Assembly: GCA_949296365.1 (NCBI GenBank)
Contig: CASFPZ010000021.1
Span: forward strand, 1 to 41,720
Direction: 5' to 3'
DNA: 41,720 nt
Origin: an uncultured Akkermansia sp.
GTDB lineage: Bacteria; Verrucomicrobiota; Verrucomicrobiia; Verrucomicrobiales; Akkermansiaceae
Part shown: piece by piece, positions 25,009 to 33,429 of the stretch
Layout of the letters: each line of letters opens with the position of its first letter
Numbering within the stretch: position 1 is the first letter of the stretch
Program-made: the position numbers and the translations under genes
Notes under the pieces: model-generated
What the model was told of the DNA's origin: nothing
Databases searched by the model: none
The model's input: the letters and a program-made list of their open reading frames with translations, nothing else

Positions 25009-27372
25009 ATGAAGCGCACTTTCTTACCCATGTGGTTGGGCCTATCCCTGTTTGCTGGGGGTATGGCCCTGGCCGTTCCAGCACCGGCACCACTACCAAC
25101 GCCGACCGCCCATACCGTCAGCATCGACGATCAAAACTTTCTGATCGATGGGAAACCCATTCAGATCATCTCAGGCGAAATGCATTACCAGCGAGTTCCC
25201 CGCGAATACTGGCGAGACCGTATGCGCCGGATGAAGGCCATGGGCTGCAACACTCTCTGTACCTACATTTTCTGGAACATACACGAGCCACAACCAGGAC
25301 AATGGGATTTCTCTGGGAACCTCGATATCGCCGAATACTGCCGAATCGCCCAGGAAGAAGGGCTTTGGGTCATCGTAAGGCCCGGGCCCTACGTCTGTGC
25401 CGAATGGGAATTTGGAGGATTTCCCTATTGGCTCATCAAAGGGCGTAAAATCAAGGTTCGTTCGTCGGATCCAGGTTACATGAAACCCACGCTCAATTAC
25501 CTCAAGCGCGTTGCTCAGGAACTAGCTCCACTCCAGGCCTCGAAAGGAGGCCCCATCATCATGACACAGGTGGAAAATGAGTACGGAGCTTATTCCAATG
25601 ACAAGGAATACCTCCGAGCACATTTGAACGCACTCAGGGAAGGAGGGCTCACTGATGTACAGTTTTACACAGCCGACCAACCGACCAAAGGTTGTTTAAC
25701 CAACGGTACACTGCCCGATCTTCCTATTGCGCTCACTTTTGGTGGAGGAGCGCAGAATGCGTTCAAACTCTTCCGCGAGATCCGCCCCAAGGGGCCCCGG
25801 ATGAATGGGGAATTTTGGTGTGGCTGGTTCGACCACTGGGGAGCAGCCCACAACACTCGCAACACTGAAGCCTATAATCGCGAATTCAAGTGGATGCTCG
25901 AAAACGGCATTTCGGTCAATTTCTACATGGTCCACGGAGGGACGTCGTTCGGTTTCATGCCAGGAGCCAATGGTGGCTACAATAGCATGACCCCCGATAT
26001 TACTTCTTACGATTATTCCGCCCCAATCAGTGAGTCAGGAAAACTCAACGAGCGTTTCTTTGCATTTAGGAAGACAGTAGAAAACTACCTCGGTCGCGAC
26101 CTACCGCAACCGCCGCCCGACCCTGAATTCATCAACATTCAGCCCATTTCGTTCTCTCAATCGGCAGGTATGTTCGATAACCTACCTAAGCCAGTCGAGA
26201 GCCAAATGCCTATTGTGATGGAAGATCTCGATCAAGCGTACGGCTTCGTACTCTACAGAACGACCATCAAAGGGCCGCTTCAAAATGCACCGCTTGTCAT
26301 GAAGCGACTCATGGATCGCGCCATCGTCTTTGTTGACGGCAAGCGAATCGGAACAGCGGATCGCCGCCACGGCACCAACATGGTTAAGCTGGATCTCTCT
26401 GATGGCAGTCACACACTCGACATCCTTGTCGAAAACATGGGTCGAGTCAATTATGGAGGAGCTATCACTACCGAAAACAAAGGGATCACCGAAAGTGTCA
26501 CGCTGAATGGGCAAACGCTTACTGGTTTCAAGAACTACTCCCTGCCCTGCGCAGACCAACAGGTAGCTGCTTTGCCATTCTCCGATAAAAAACCAACCTC
26601 TGAGCAACCGGTTTTTTACCGTTCAAGTTTCCAGCTTGATCAATTAGGCGACACCTTCCTTGACATGCAGGATTCCTGGACCAAGGGTGTTGTCTGGGTC
26701 AATGGACACAACCTCGGCAGGTTCTGGTTCGTTGGACCACAACAGACACTCTACTGCCCTGCCCCCTTCCTCAAAAAAGGTAAAAACGAAATCATCGTAC
26801 TCGACCTGGAAGGCGGCAAAGGTTCAGTAAAAGGAGTTACCCAACAAGTCTGGAAAACCAATAAGGAAAAGAACCTCGTCCAGCTCAATCGCAAACCAGG
26901 CCAAACAGTCACGGCACCATCCAACGCACTCGTCCACCAGGACACATTCAAGGCAGGAGAAACCTGGCAAGATATCAAATTCAACAAACCAGTCGTTGGG
27001 CGTTACTTCGCCATCGAATCGCTCAACTCGTTCGACGGCCAAGCCTACGCTGCTATCGCTGAGCTAGAGATCCTCAATGCTCAAGGCAAGCCACTCAAGA
27101 AAGAAGAGTGGAAGATCGCTTATGCTGACAGCGAAGAAGTCGATGCCGAACCAGGCAGCGCTGATCTCGTCATGGACCGGCAGCCCGTCACCTTCTGGCA
27201 CACTTCCTGGAGCGATAAAAAAGGGCCGAACCACCCCCACCTTATTGTCATCGACCTCGGGAAGGAACAAACGATCTCAGGGTTCCAATATCTTCCGCGC
27301 CCAGGTGCGCCAGGCGGCAAGATTAAAGACTATCGCGTCTATTGCAGTTCCCAACCATTTCCGGGATTATAA
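25009..27372 (+). CDS. Secreted GH35 beta-galactosidase
   Basis: Retaining beta-galactosidase of family GH35, 787 aa, with signal peptide (MKRTFLPMWLGLSLFAGGMALA). The TIM barrel opens with FLIDGKPIQIISGEMHYQRV and carries the family signature GGPIIMTQVENEYGAY; Glu191 is the acid/base and Glu268 in MNGEFWCGWFDHWG the nucleophile. The jelly-roll domains follow, including WTKGVVWVNGHNLGRFW, then a C-terminal discoidin-like domain (RYFAIESLNSFDGQAYAAIA). That last domain ends soon after DYRVYCSSQPFPGL, which may be shorter than a full F5/8C fold. It is the second gene of a two-gene operon with the GH2 enzyme and is followed by a strong terminator. Akkermansia homologues act on mucin O-glycan galactose; that is inference here. 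Confidence 0.93.
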   Translation: MKRTFLPMWLGLSLFAGGMALAVPAPAPLPTPTAHTVSIDDQNFLIDGKPIQIISGEMHYQRVPREYWRDRMRRMKAMGCNTLCTYIFWNIHEPQPGQWDFSGNLDIAEYCRIAQEEGLWVIVRPGPYVCAEWEFGGFPYWLIKGRKIKVRSSDPGYMKPTLNYLKRVAQELAPLQASKGGPIIMTQVENEYGAYSNDKEYLRAHLNALREGGLTDVQFYTADQPTKGCLTNGTLPDLPIALTFGGGAQNAFKLFREIRPKGPRMNGEFWCGWFDHWGAAHNTRNTEAYNREFKWMLENGISVNFYMVHGGTSFGFMPGANGGYNSMTPDITSYDYSAPISESGKLNERFFAFRKTVENYLGRDLPQPPPDPEFINIQPISFSQSAGMFDNLPKPVESQMPIVMEDLDQAYGFVLYRTTIKGPLQNAPLVMKRLMDRAIVFVDGKRIGTADRRHGTNMVKLDLSDGSHTLDILVENMGRVNYGGAITTENKGITESVTLNGQTLTGFKNYSLPCADQQVAALPFSDKKPTSEQPVFYRSSFQLDQLGDTFLDMQDSWTKGVVWVNGHNLGRFWFVGPQQTLYCPAPFLKKGKNEIIVLDLEGGKGSVKGVTQQVWKTNKEKNLVQLNRKPGQTVTAPSNALVHQDTFKAGETWQDIKFNKPVVGRYFAIESLNSFDGQAYAAIAELEILNAQGKPLKKEEWKIAYADSEEVDAEPGSADLVMDRQPVTFWHTSWSDKKGPNHPHLIVIDLGKEQTISGFQYLPRPGAPGGKIKDYRVYCSSQPFPGL

Positions 27373-27428
27373 AGCGACGAGTTAGTTTTATCGTCTAAGT
27401 CTGTCGCTTACCCGCGTCGTAAATCCTC

Positions 27429-27465
27429 AAAGAGGGTGTGTCGTCATGAACGATGCACCCTCTTT
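27429..27465 (+). terminator. Terminator of the GH2-GH35 operon
   Basis: AAAGAGGGTG (27429-27438) and CACCCTCTTT (27456-27465) form a perfect 10-bp stem around a 17-base loop, 56 bases after the GH35 stop, followed by AAGCTTTATT. A weaker stem AAGCGAC/GTCGCTT lies just upstream. Confidence 0.7.
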
Positions 27466-27643
27466 AAGCTTTATTCCATTGACTTGCAATCGATTAATTT
27501 ATAGCCCTTCCACAATAAGATCCCAAAAATTGGTGTTTTGAGGTTCCTGATGTGCACCACTAGTCGCACACCTTGCTCGCCCAACGTTTTACCGAACACG
27601 AATGGTGAAGAACAAGCATCCGGGGATGAAACCTCCTGTATCC

Positions 27644-28684
27644 CTAGTCAGAGGGAAGTTTGCTGGTCTGATCCGGATCACTTGGAACGTCTTTGGAGGT
27701 CTCCTGTATTGCCCCTGGAGGTGAAGGGACTATTGCAGAAGCAGAGACAGATTCCTTTGCTGGAGTATTTGGAGCAGCTTCGGGAGTTTCGGTCGTTGGT
27801 ACAGAAGACGGAGAAGTTGTCGAATTAGCAGGATCGTGGTTCTTCATTTGAGCATTTTGTCCTGTTTCGGGCGTTGGAGCAGAAGGCGGAGAAGTTGACA
27901 ATGACTCAGGGGCAGGTTCCTTTGTTTGGGCATTTGATCCAGGGGCAGGCATAGGAACCTGGTCGACTGGTTCCGATTTTTGAAGCGGCTCAGTCGGGGA
28001 GGCGGCCTTTTGTTCTCGGTCTTTAAAATAATTTTTGGGGAGTTTGCTACGGATTATGACGCGAGTTCCCATTGGCGTTGCATTAAACAATTGAGGGGCG
28101 ACATTGGAAGGGACACGAATGCAACCATGGGAAGCCGGATAGCCCGGAAGGTAACCTTGGTGAATACCAACAGTATCCTTGATTCTCATGAAAAACGGCA
28201 TTTCGGCAGGAATAAATTTTTCACCTTCAGGCACAGTTTGTTTGCGTATATCAAAATCTTTGTTAGTAACTTTTCCTGTTTCCAACGAGATGAGTTTTCC
28301 GTAACAAGATTTGTGTTCAGCGTTTTTGAACGTGATTGTAAAATCGCCTTCTGGCGTACTGACGGAATACTTACCAGTGGATACCGGGAAATAAGCCATC
28401 AATTTATTTCCCCGGAAAAAATAGCCCATTTGTTTACCTTTATCGATGACAATTTCCGGGGTTCCCACGTCCTTCATATCGTCTTTCCAAAGGATGGTAT
28501 CTCCAGGGAGTTGTCCCTTTTCAAAGAAGCCGTTCAGCTCATCAAATGGGCGAGGGGTGTACGATTCATCCCGAAATGTCATACCGGTTCCTTCAGTTAT
28601 CGAGACTTGCTGAATCATTTCGCTGGTAGAGCACGAAGCCAAAAATCCCATACATGCCGCCACCATCCGAGTTTGAATTTTCAT
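27644..28684 (-). CDS. L,D-transpeptidase (YkuD) lipoprotein with Pro/Ser/Thr-rich tail
   Basis: The product has a lipoprotein signal (MKIQTRMVAACMGFLASC, lipobox LASC), so it should be anchored on the periplasmic side. The YkuD domain (about 75-205) carries the HxnSHGCxR catalytic motif: GIHQGYLPGYPASHGCIRVP, with nucleophile Cys188. The family cross-links peptidoglycan stem peptides at meso-DAP or attaches lipoproteins to them. The last 110 or so residues are Pro, Ser, Thr and Glu rich with loosely repeated units (NAQTKEPAPE, NAQMKNHDPA, NTPAKESVSA). This tail is likely an unstructured linker or wall-spanning segment. The ATG at 28684 puts MK at the start of the signal; an in-frame ATG at 28696 would add four residues. 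It is divergent from the GH109 gene. Confidence 0.88.
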   Translation of the reverse strand: MKIQTRMVAACMGFLASCSTSEMIQQVSITEGTGMTFRDESYTPRPFDELNGFFEKGQLPGDTILWKDDMKDVGTPEIVIDKGKQMGYFFRGNKLMAYFPVSTGKYSVSTPEGDFTITFKNAEHKSCYGKLISLETGKVTNKDFDIRKQTVPEGEKFIPAEMPFFMRIKDTVGIHQGYLPGYPASHGCIRVPSNVAPQLFNATPMGTRVIIRSKLPKNYFKDREQKAASPTEPLQKSEPVDQVPMPAPGSNAQTKEPAPESLSTSPPSAPTPETGQNAQMKNHDPANSTTSPSSVPTTETPEAAPNTPAKESVSASAIVPSPPGAIQETSKDVPSDPDQTSKLPSD

Positions 28685-28861
28685 CCAGGCTGTCATCGCC
28701 CATTATTACGTTCGATCCATACCTATTCTTTCTCGGCTAACTGGATATCTCAACTCTTTCAATTGAGTTCAACCGGAGCTATTCGATTTCCTCATCACAG
28801 CTGAAAGTCTCGCATTTTCACGTTAGCAAATTCTTGAAAGTTGATAGATCAGGAATAGGAG

Positions 28862-28896
28862 CCCCGTATTCAATTATAAAAAGTAAATACACGGGG
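28862..28896 (+). promoter_or_regulatory. Hairpin over the translation start region of the GH109 gene
   Basis: CCCCGT (28862-28867) can pair with ACGGGG (28891-28896), extended by ATT/AAT after a two-base bulge, just before the ATG at 28901. If it folds in the mRNA it would mask the only purine-rich stretch (CGGGGAAAT) in front of the start codon. Prediction from sequence only. Confidence 0.35.
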
Positions 28897-28900
28897 AAAT

Positions 28901-30304
28901 ATGGCTACAGATTCATCTAGGAGAAATTTTATTAAAAAATTAGGAATTACTTCAGGGTTGTTTGCCTTAGGGGGATCGCCGTTCATTCCTAAGGTTCAAG
29001 CCAAAGAAGAAGCATTTCTTCATCACAACAAGCGTTCGGCAGGAGCAGTTTACATGGGAGGCTTTCGCGCGAAACCGTTGCCAGTAGTCAAACTAGCATT
29101 CATAGGGTTAAATCGCGGATTTACCCACGTAGCCCATGCAAGCGTGCTCGATAATGTACAAATTATTGCGGTCTGCGATCTTCACCAAGATTTAGTCGAA
29201 CGCAGCGTCAAACGCGTACGCGACAAAGCGGGATATGCCCCCAAAGGATACGGGAAGGATCCTCAAGATTATCATCGCATGCTCGAAGAATGCAAGCCAG
29301 ATGCGGTTTGCATTAGCACAGATTGGGCGACTCATGTTCCCATTGCCTGCGCCTGTATGGAGGCAGGCGCCCACGCTTTTGTCGAAGTTCCATTTTCCAC
29401 CTCTCTGGATGAACTTTGGCAACTCGTCAATACTAGCGAGCGAACGCAGAAACACTGCATGATGCTAGAAAACGTCAATTACGGGCGGGAAGAATTGATG
29501 TACCTCAACATGACGCGGCAACATGTCATTGGGGAACTATTGCACGGCGAAGCAGCTTACATACACAATCTACGGGATATGATGATGGACAAGGAACGCG
29601 GTGAAGGAGTCTGGCGCCCCGACTACATGCAGCGCATTAACGGGAACCTGTACCCGACCCATGGATTAGGACCTGTTGCCCAATACATGAATCTCGCTAG
29701 GACGGAAGATCAATTTGATTCTATCGTGTCCATGTCGTCCCCCGCTTTGGGCAGGACAGCTTATGCCAAGAAAAAGTTGCCAGCGGAACACCATTGGAAC
29801 ACCAAGTGCTTTGTCTGCGGAGATATGAATACTTCGATCATCAAAACGACAGTAGGGCGAACAATCGTCGTACAATGGGATGAAACTACGCCCAGGCCCT
29901 ATTCTCGCCACAACCTCATCCAAGGAACAGCTGGCACACTAGCCGGATTTCCGACTCGTGTAGCTGGAGAAAAATTGGGCAATGGCAATTACCACAACTG
30001 GATCGAAGGAGAGCAGCTACAAGCTATCTACGAACAATACGACCACCCACTTTGGAGGAAAATCGGCGAAACCGCTCAAAAAATGGGAGGCCACGGCGGC
30101 ATGGATTTCGTCATGATGTATCGCATCGTCGAATGTTTACACAAAGGAGAACCTCTCGATCAAAATGTATACGAAGGAGCATTCTGGTCAGCAGTCTGCC
30201 CACTTTCAGCTCAATCCGTTGCCCAAGGCGGCATACCCGTGAGATTTCCCGACTTTACTAGAGGCGATTGGAAGACTACAGTACCACTGGGCATCGTGTG
30301 TTAA
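28901..30304 (+). CDS. GH109-type alpha-N-acetylgalactosaminidase (Gfo/Idh/MocA fold)
   Basis: NAD-dependent glycosidase releasing terminal alpha-GalNAc (blood group A and mucin core sugar) through an oxidation-elimination mechanism. The 467-aa protein has a Tat signal (SRRNFIKKLG, then a hydrophobic stretch). The Rossmann domain contains LAFIGLNRGFTHVAHA and IIAVCDLHQD. GH109-typical blocks are EVPFSTSLDELW, MLENVNYGREEL and NLYPTHGLGPVAQYMN (His254), then HGGMDFVMMYR. The Tat route fits export of a folded cofactor-bound enzyme. A plain Gfo/Idh/MocA dehydrogenase is the alternative, but the THGLGP block and the sulfatase and galactosidase neighbours favour GH109. It lies 35 bases upstream of a sulfatase, probably in one operon. 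Confidence 0.85.
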   Translation: MATDSSRRNFIKKLGITSGLFALGGSPFIPKVQAKEEAFLHHNKRSAGAVYMGGFRAKPLPVVKLAFIGLNRGFTHVAHASVLDNVQIIAVCDLHQDLVERSVKRVRDKAGYAPKGYGKDPQDYHRMLEECKPDAVCISTDWATHVPIACACMEAGAHAFVEVPFSTSLDELWQLVNTSERTQKHCMMLENVNYGREELMYLNMTRQHVIGELLHGEAAYIHNLRDMMMDKERGEGVWRPDYMQRINGNLYPTHGLGPVAQYMNLARTEDQFDSIVSMSSPALGRTAYAKKKLPAEHHWNTKCFVCGDMNTSIIKTTVGRTIVVQWDETTPRPYSRHNLIQGTAGTLAGFPTRVAGEKLGNGNYHNWIEGEQLQAIYEQYDHPLWRKIGETAQKMGGHGGMDFVMMYRIVECLHKGEPLDQNVYEGAFWSAVCPLSAQSVAQGGIPVRFPDFTRGDWKTTVPLGIVC

Positions 30305-30339
30305 TTTCAGGACATAGTTTTATTTCATCATCCAACATC

Positions 30340-31764
30340 ATGAAAATACCATCTATTGCTACATTCTTCCAATCGGGCACCTGGATTATCGCCTCATGTG
30401 CAGCCATTCTGTTGGGAATGTCAGTCGAAGCTCGGTCTCCTTTAGATCGGCCTAACGTCATCATTGTTTATTTAGACGATTCTGGCTATGCGGACTACGA
30501 ATTTACTGGCAACAAGGGGATCAAGACACCCAACCTCAATAAGATGAAGGAAGAAGGAATGATGATGAACCGTTTTTACAGTGGGTCACCTGCTTGCAGC
30601 GCCAGTCGGTACGCCCTCATGACAGGGAAAAGTCCTGCGCGTTCGGGGTTTGGGACCTGGGTGCTCAACCCAGACACAGCCAAATTCATTAAACCTAATG
30701 AACAGCTCATCTCTGAAACAATGAAAAAAGCGGGCTACGTCACCGGCATGTTGGGCAAATGGCATCTTGGCGTACCTAACAAGGCCAATCGGATGGATCC
30801 TCAATCCCTCCCCTGCGCCAATGGTTTTGATTCTTATATTGGCATTCCCTATTCCAACGATATGAGGCCAACGCCACTGTTGAAACAACCAGGGGATTCC
30901 CAACAATACCCTAGTGCCGAAGTGCTGGAAAACCCAGTCCAACAAGACAACTTAACTCAGTTTTACTTTGATCGCGCCTGCGACTTTGTGAACAAACACC
31001 AGGATCATCCCTTTTTCCTCTACCTGGCTACCTCAATGCCTCATTATCCACTGCATGCCTCACCAACATTCCGAGGGAAAGCCCCTTCCGGACGCCTCTA
31101 TGACGATGTCATCCAAGAAATCGACCACGGCATGGGGCGCCTAATCCAAACCATCCAGAAAGCAGGCATTGCACGCAATACACTAATCTTCTTCTCTTCC
31201 GACAACGGGCCATGGCTCATTAAAGGTCCTCAGAATTCCGGCAGCGCTTTGCCTTTTCGAGATGGCAAGGGCTCGAATTTCGAAGGCGGCGTACGCGTCG
31301 TTGGCCTTTTTTACTGGCCAGGCACGATCAAACCAGGACAAACCAACGACACTCTTGCCAGCGTCTTGGATATCCACCCCACTCTCTGCGATCTAGTTCA
31401 CCAGCCATTTACTCCTACCGGACAAGGCGATGGACGTAGTCTCGCCAGCCTCATTCATCCACAATTTAACACGACACCGCAAGACCTGAACGACTACGTA
31501 CTCATCCTAACAGGCAAAGGTAACAATTCTGTAATGACCGCTCATTGGAAACAGTGGAAATTGCACATTGATACACATTCGCAACTCTGGGGAAAAAATA
31601 ATATTAAACACAATTCTCCCAAAGTTAAAGCTTCCATGACTTCTCCCCTGCTTTACGACCTCTCTAGCGATATTGCTGAAACCCGAAACGTCGCCCAACA
31701 GCATCCTGAAGTCGTCCGATTTTTACAGGAAAAGATCATCGAATTCAGAAAATCGCTCCATTAA
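30340..31764 (+). CDS. Secreted sulfatase (S1 family, CSASR type)
   Basis: Type I sulfatase, arylsulfatase A-like, 474 aa from the ATG at 30340, which begins a good signal peptide (MKIPSIATFFQSGTWIIASC); longer in-frame extensions run into the GH109 gene. Metal-binding VIIVYLDDSGYADYE comes first, then the formylglycine site PACSASRYALMTGK (Cys86), GKWHLGV and FFSSDNGPW. The site has Ala instead of the more common Pro (CSASR), a form accepted by radical-SAM sulfatase-maturing enzymes and less commonly used by FGE. Substrate not predictable; the neighbouring GH109 and galactosidases suggest sulfated mucin glycans. It converges on the next sulfatase at a shared terminator. Confidence 0.88.
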   Translation: MKIPSIATFFQSGTWIIASCAAILLGMSVEARSPLDRPNVIIVYLDDSGYADYEFTGNKGIKTPNLNKMKEEGMMMNRFYSGSPACSASRYALMTGKSPARSGFGTWVLNPDTAKFIKPNEQLISETMKKAGYVTGMLGKWHLGVPNKANRMDPQSLPCANGFDSYIGIPYSNDMRPTPLLKQPGDSQQYPSAEVLENPVQQDNLTQFYFDRACDFVNKHQDHPFFLYLATSMPHYPLHASPTFRGKAPSGRLYDDVIQEIDHGMGRLIQTIQKAGIARNTLIFFSSDNGPWLIKGPQNSGSALPFRDGKGSNFEGGVRVVGLFYWPGTIKPGQTNDTLASVLDIHPTLCDLVHQPFTPTGQGDGRSLASLIHPQFNTTPQDLNDYVLILTGKGNNSVMTAHWKQWKLHIDTHSQLWGKNNIKHNSPKVKASMTSPLLYDLSSDIAETRNVAQQHPEVVRFLQEKIIEFRKSLH

Positions 31765-31799
31765 TTCCTCTCAAGTTTCTTCAATGACAAACCATTCAA

Positions 31800-31839
31800 C
31801 AGCGTTACGTACTCTGTGAGATAGGAGTACATAACGCTG
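31800..31839. terminator. Bidirectional terminator between convergent sulfatase genes
   Basis: CAGCGTTA-C-GTACTC (31800-31814) pairs with GAGTAC-A-TAACGCTG (31825-31839): 14 bp with a single C-A mismatch and a 10-base loop. It sits between the ends of the plus-strand gene (31764) and the minus-strand gene (31917) and can serve both. Confidence 0.6.
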
Positions 31840-31916
31840 AAACAAAGAATTGTGAGAGTATTTTGGATTTCAAGAAATCAGACACCTCGAGGAGGAGCAG
31901 ATAAAAAACGATCAAA

Positions 31917-33419
31917 CTACTTTCCTTCTTTTCGCCATTGTTCCATGAGATGGATATTGGTTTCGATTTGTGGATCTCGCGTCCTGTAATTTTTCATAGC
32001 AGCATCGTAAGCTTGCTTAGGTTCTGGTTGTTCGCCTTTATCACCAGTTTCTCGAATCCATATGTCCATGCGTTTCCTCAAGTCGTCCAGGATTTCGGCG
32101 TAGTTGGGATCTAAGGCCAAATTTCTAATTTCATAGGGATCATCCTTCAAATTGTACAGTTCTTCCTTAGGGCGAGTCATTGCGGCGATCAATTTTTGGG
32201 CATCGTTCAATTCACCCGCTTTTTCGGCACGACGAAACTCAATCAGGCACGGTTTACTGTCTTTATACGCATTAGGCTGTAAGTATGGGCGTTGAGGATG
32301 ATAATTTCTAATGTACTTCCATTTGCTAGTACGTACGGAACGGATACGGTCTTCTGTTTCGTCGGCGCGGTCGCGAGCCCCATAGACAGCGTTTCGTTTT
32401 GCAGTTGCAGGGTTCAAAATATCGCGACCCTGCATTGATTTTGGGATAGGCACACCCGCCAAGCCCAGCGTAGCAGCAGCCATATCGATATGTTCAACAA
32501 GATCTACGCGACGTTGACCTTGAGGGATTGTCGGCCCCATCACAATCATAGGAATGTGAATACCTTCGTCATAGAGGAACTGCTTGCCTCGGACATGACT
32601 CACCCCATGGTCGCTGATAAACCAAATTACTGTATTTTCCAGGAGACCATCTTGTTGTAGACGTTTGACAATTTCCCCAACAGCCATATCCGTCATACGA
32701 ATAGCATCCAGCGTTTTTGCCCAATCTTCCAGCATTTTGGGAGACGTCGGATAGTAAGGCGGCATGTTGCAATCAGACGCAGGAGTCATCTTGTTCGACA
32801 AGGTCTTTAGCATTCTCGAGTAATTGGAGTCTCTCCACTTACCGCCCCATAATTGGATCTGGATAAAGAAAGGTTGCCCAGGCTTACGGTCTCGCCAATC
32901 GGTACCATCGTAGAGATCCTTCCACTTGAATTGGAAGTTGTAATCCGTTTTACCCTGTTTCCATGCTTGAGAGGACGGAATACCATCTGGCGTAGGCACG
33001 CCGAATTGAGCATTTGCTGTATAGTACCCGGCCTTTTTCATCAGCATAGGGATAGGTTTTACCTCGTTGGGAAGGACATTGGGAGCATCACCTCGGCCAC
33101 TCCGGTGATGGTGGGCATTGATAGACGTCTGGTACATTCCCGTAATCAACGCAGAACGCGATGGTGAACAAATAGGCGCCGTCGTAAACGCCTGCTCAAA
33201 AAGAGTACCCTTGGTAGCTAAAGAATCCAAATGAGGAGTCTTGACCTGTTTGTCCCCATAACATCCTAAAAAAGGGCACATATCTTCCGCAATAATCCAT
33301 ACAATATTAGGACGTTGCTGAGGAATCGACTGATTAGCCACCACCTCAGCGATCCCACGCCCGCAAACACCGATTAACGCGGTTGTCACTACAATCAATA
33401 AATAACGCAATAGATTCAT
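31917..33419 (-). CDS. Secreted sulfatase (S1 family, CSPSR type; N-sulfatase-like features)
   Basis: The 500-aa product starts at the ATG at 33419 with a signal peptide (MNLLRYLLIVVTTALIGVCG); this start lies ten bases after the stop of the upstream sulfatase. NIVWIIAEDMCPFLGCYG provides the metal-site Asp residues, and PICSPSRSALITGMYQT contains the formylglycine Cys84. SINAHHHRS and VIWFISDHGVSH follow. The opening and the HHHRS block resemble heparan N-sulfatase-type (S1_8-like) enzymes more than the arylsulfatase A type next to it; this subtype call is tentative. It is the last gene of a three-sulfatase minus-strand operon. Confidence 0.87.
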   Translation of the reverse strand: MNLLRYLLIVVTTALIGVCGRGIAEVVANQSIPQQRPNIVWIIAEDMCPFLGCYGDKQVKTPHLDSLATKGTLFEQAFTTAPICSPSRSALITGMYQTSINAHHHRSGRGDAPNVLPNEVKPIPMLMKKAGYYTANAQFGVPTPDGIPSSQAWKQGKTDYNFQFKWKDLYDGTDWRDRKPGQPFFIQIQLWGGKWRDSNYSRMLKTLSNKMTPASDCNMPPYYPTSPKMLEDWAKTLDAIRMTDMAVGEIVKRLQQDGLLENTVIWFISDHGVSHVRGKQFLYDEGIHIPMIVMGPTIPQGQRRVDLVEHIDMAAATLGLAGVPIPKSMQGRDILNPATAKRNAVYGARDRADETEDRIRSVRTSKWKYIRNYHPQRPYLQPNAYKDSKPCLIEFRRAEKAGELNDAQKLIAAMTRPKEELYNLKDDPYEIRNLALDPNYAEILDDLRKRMDIWIRETGDKGEQPEPKQAYDAAMKNYRTRDPQIETNIHLMEQWRKEGK

Positions 33420-33429
33420 CGTTAATACA

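Noticed and set aside
27980..28804. 274-aa plus-strand open frame
   Set aside because: Antisense to the L,D-transpeptidase with its lipobox and SHGC motif.
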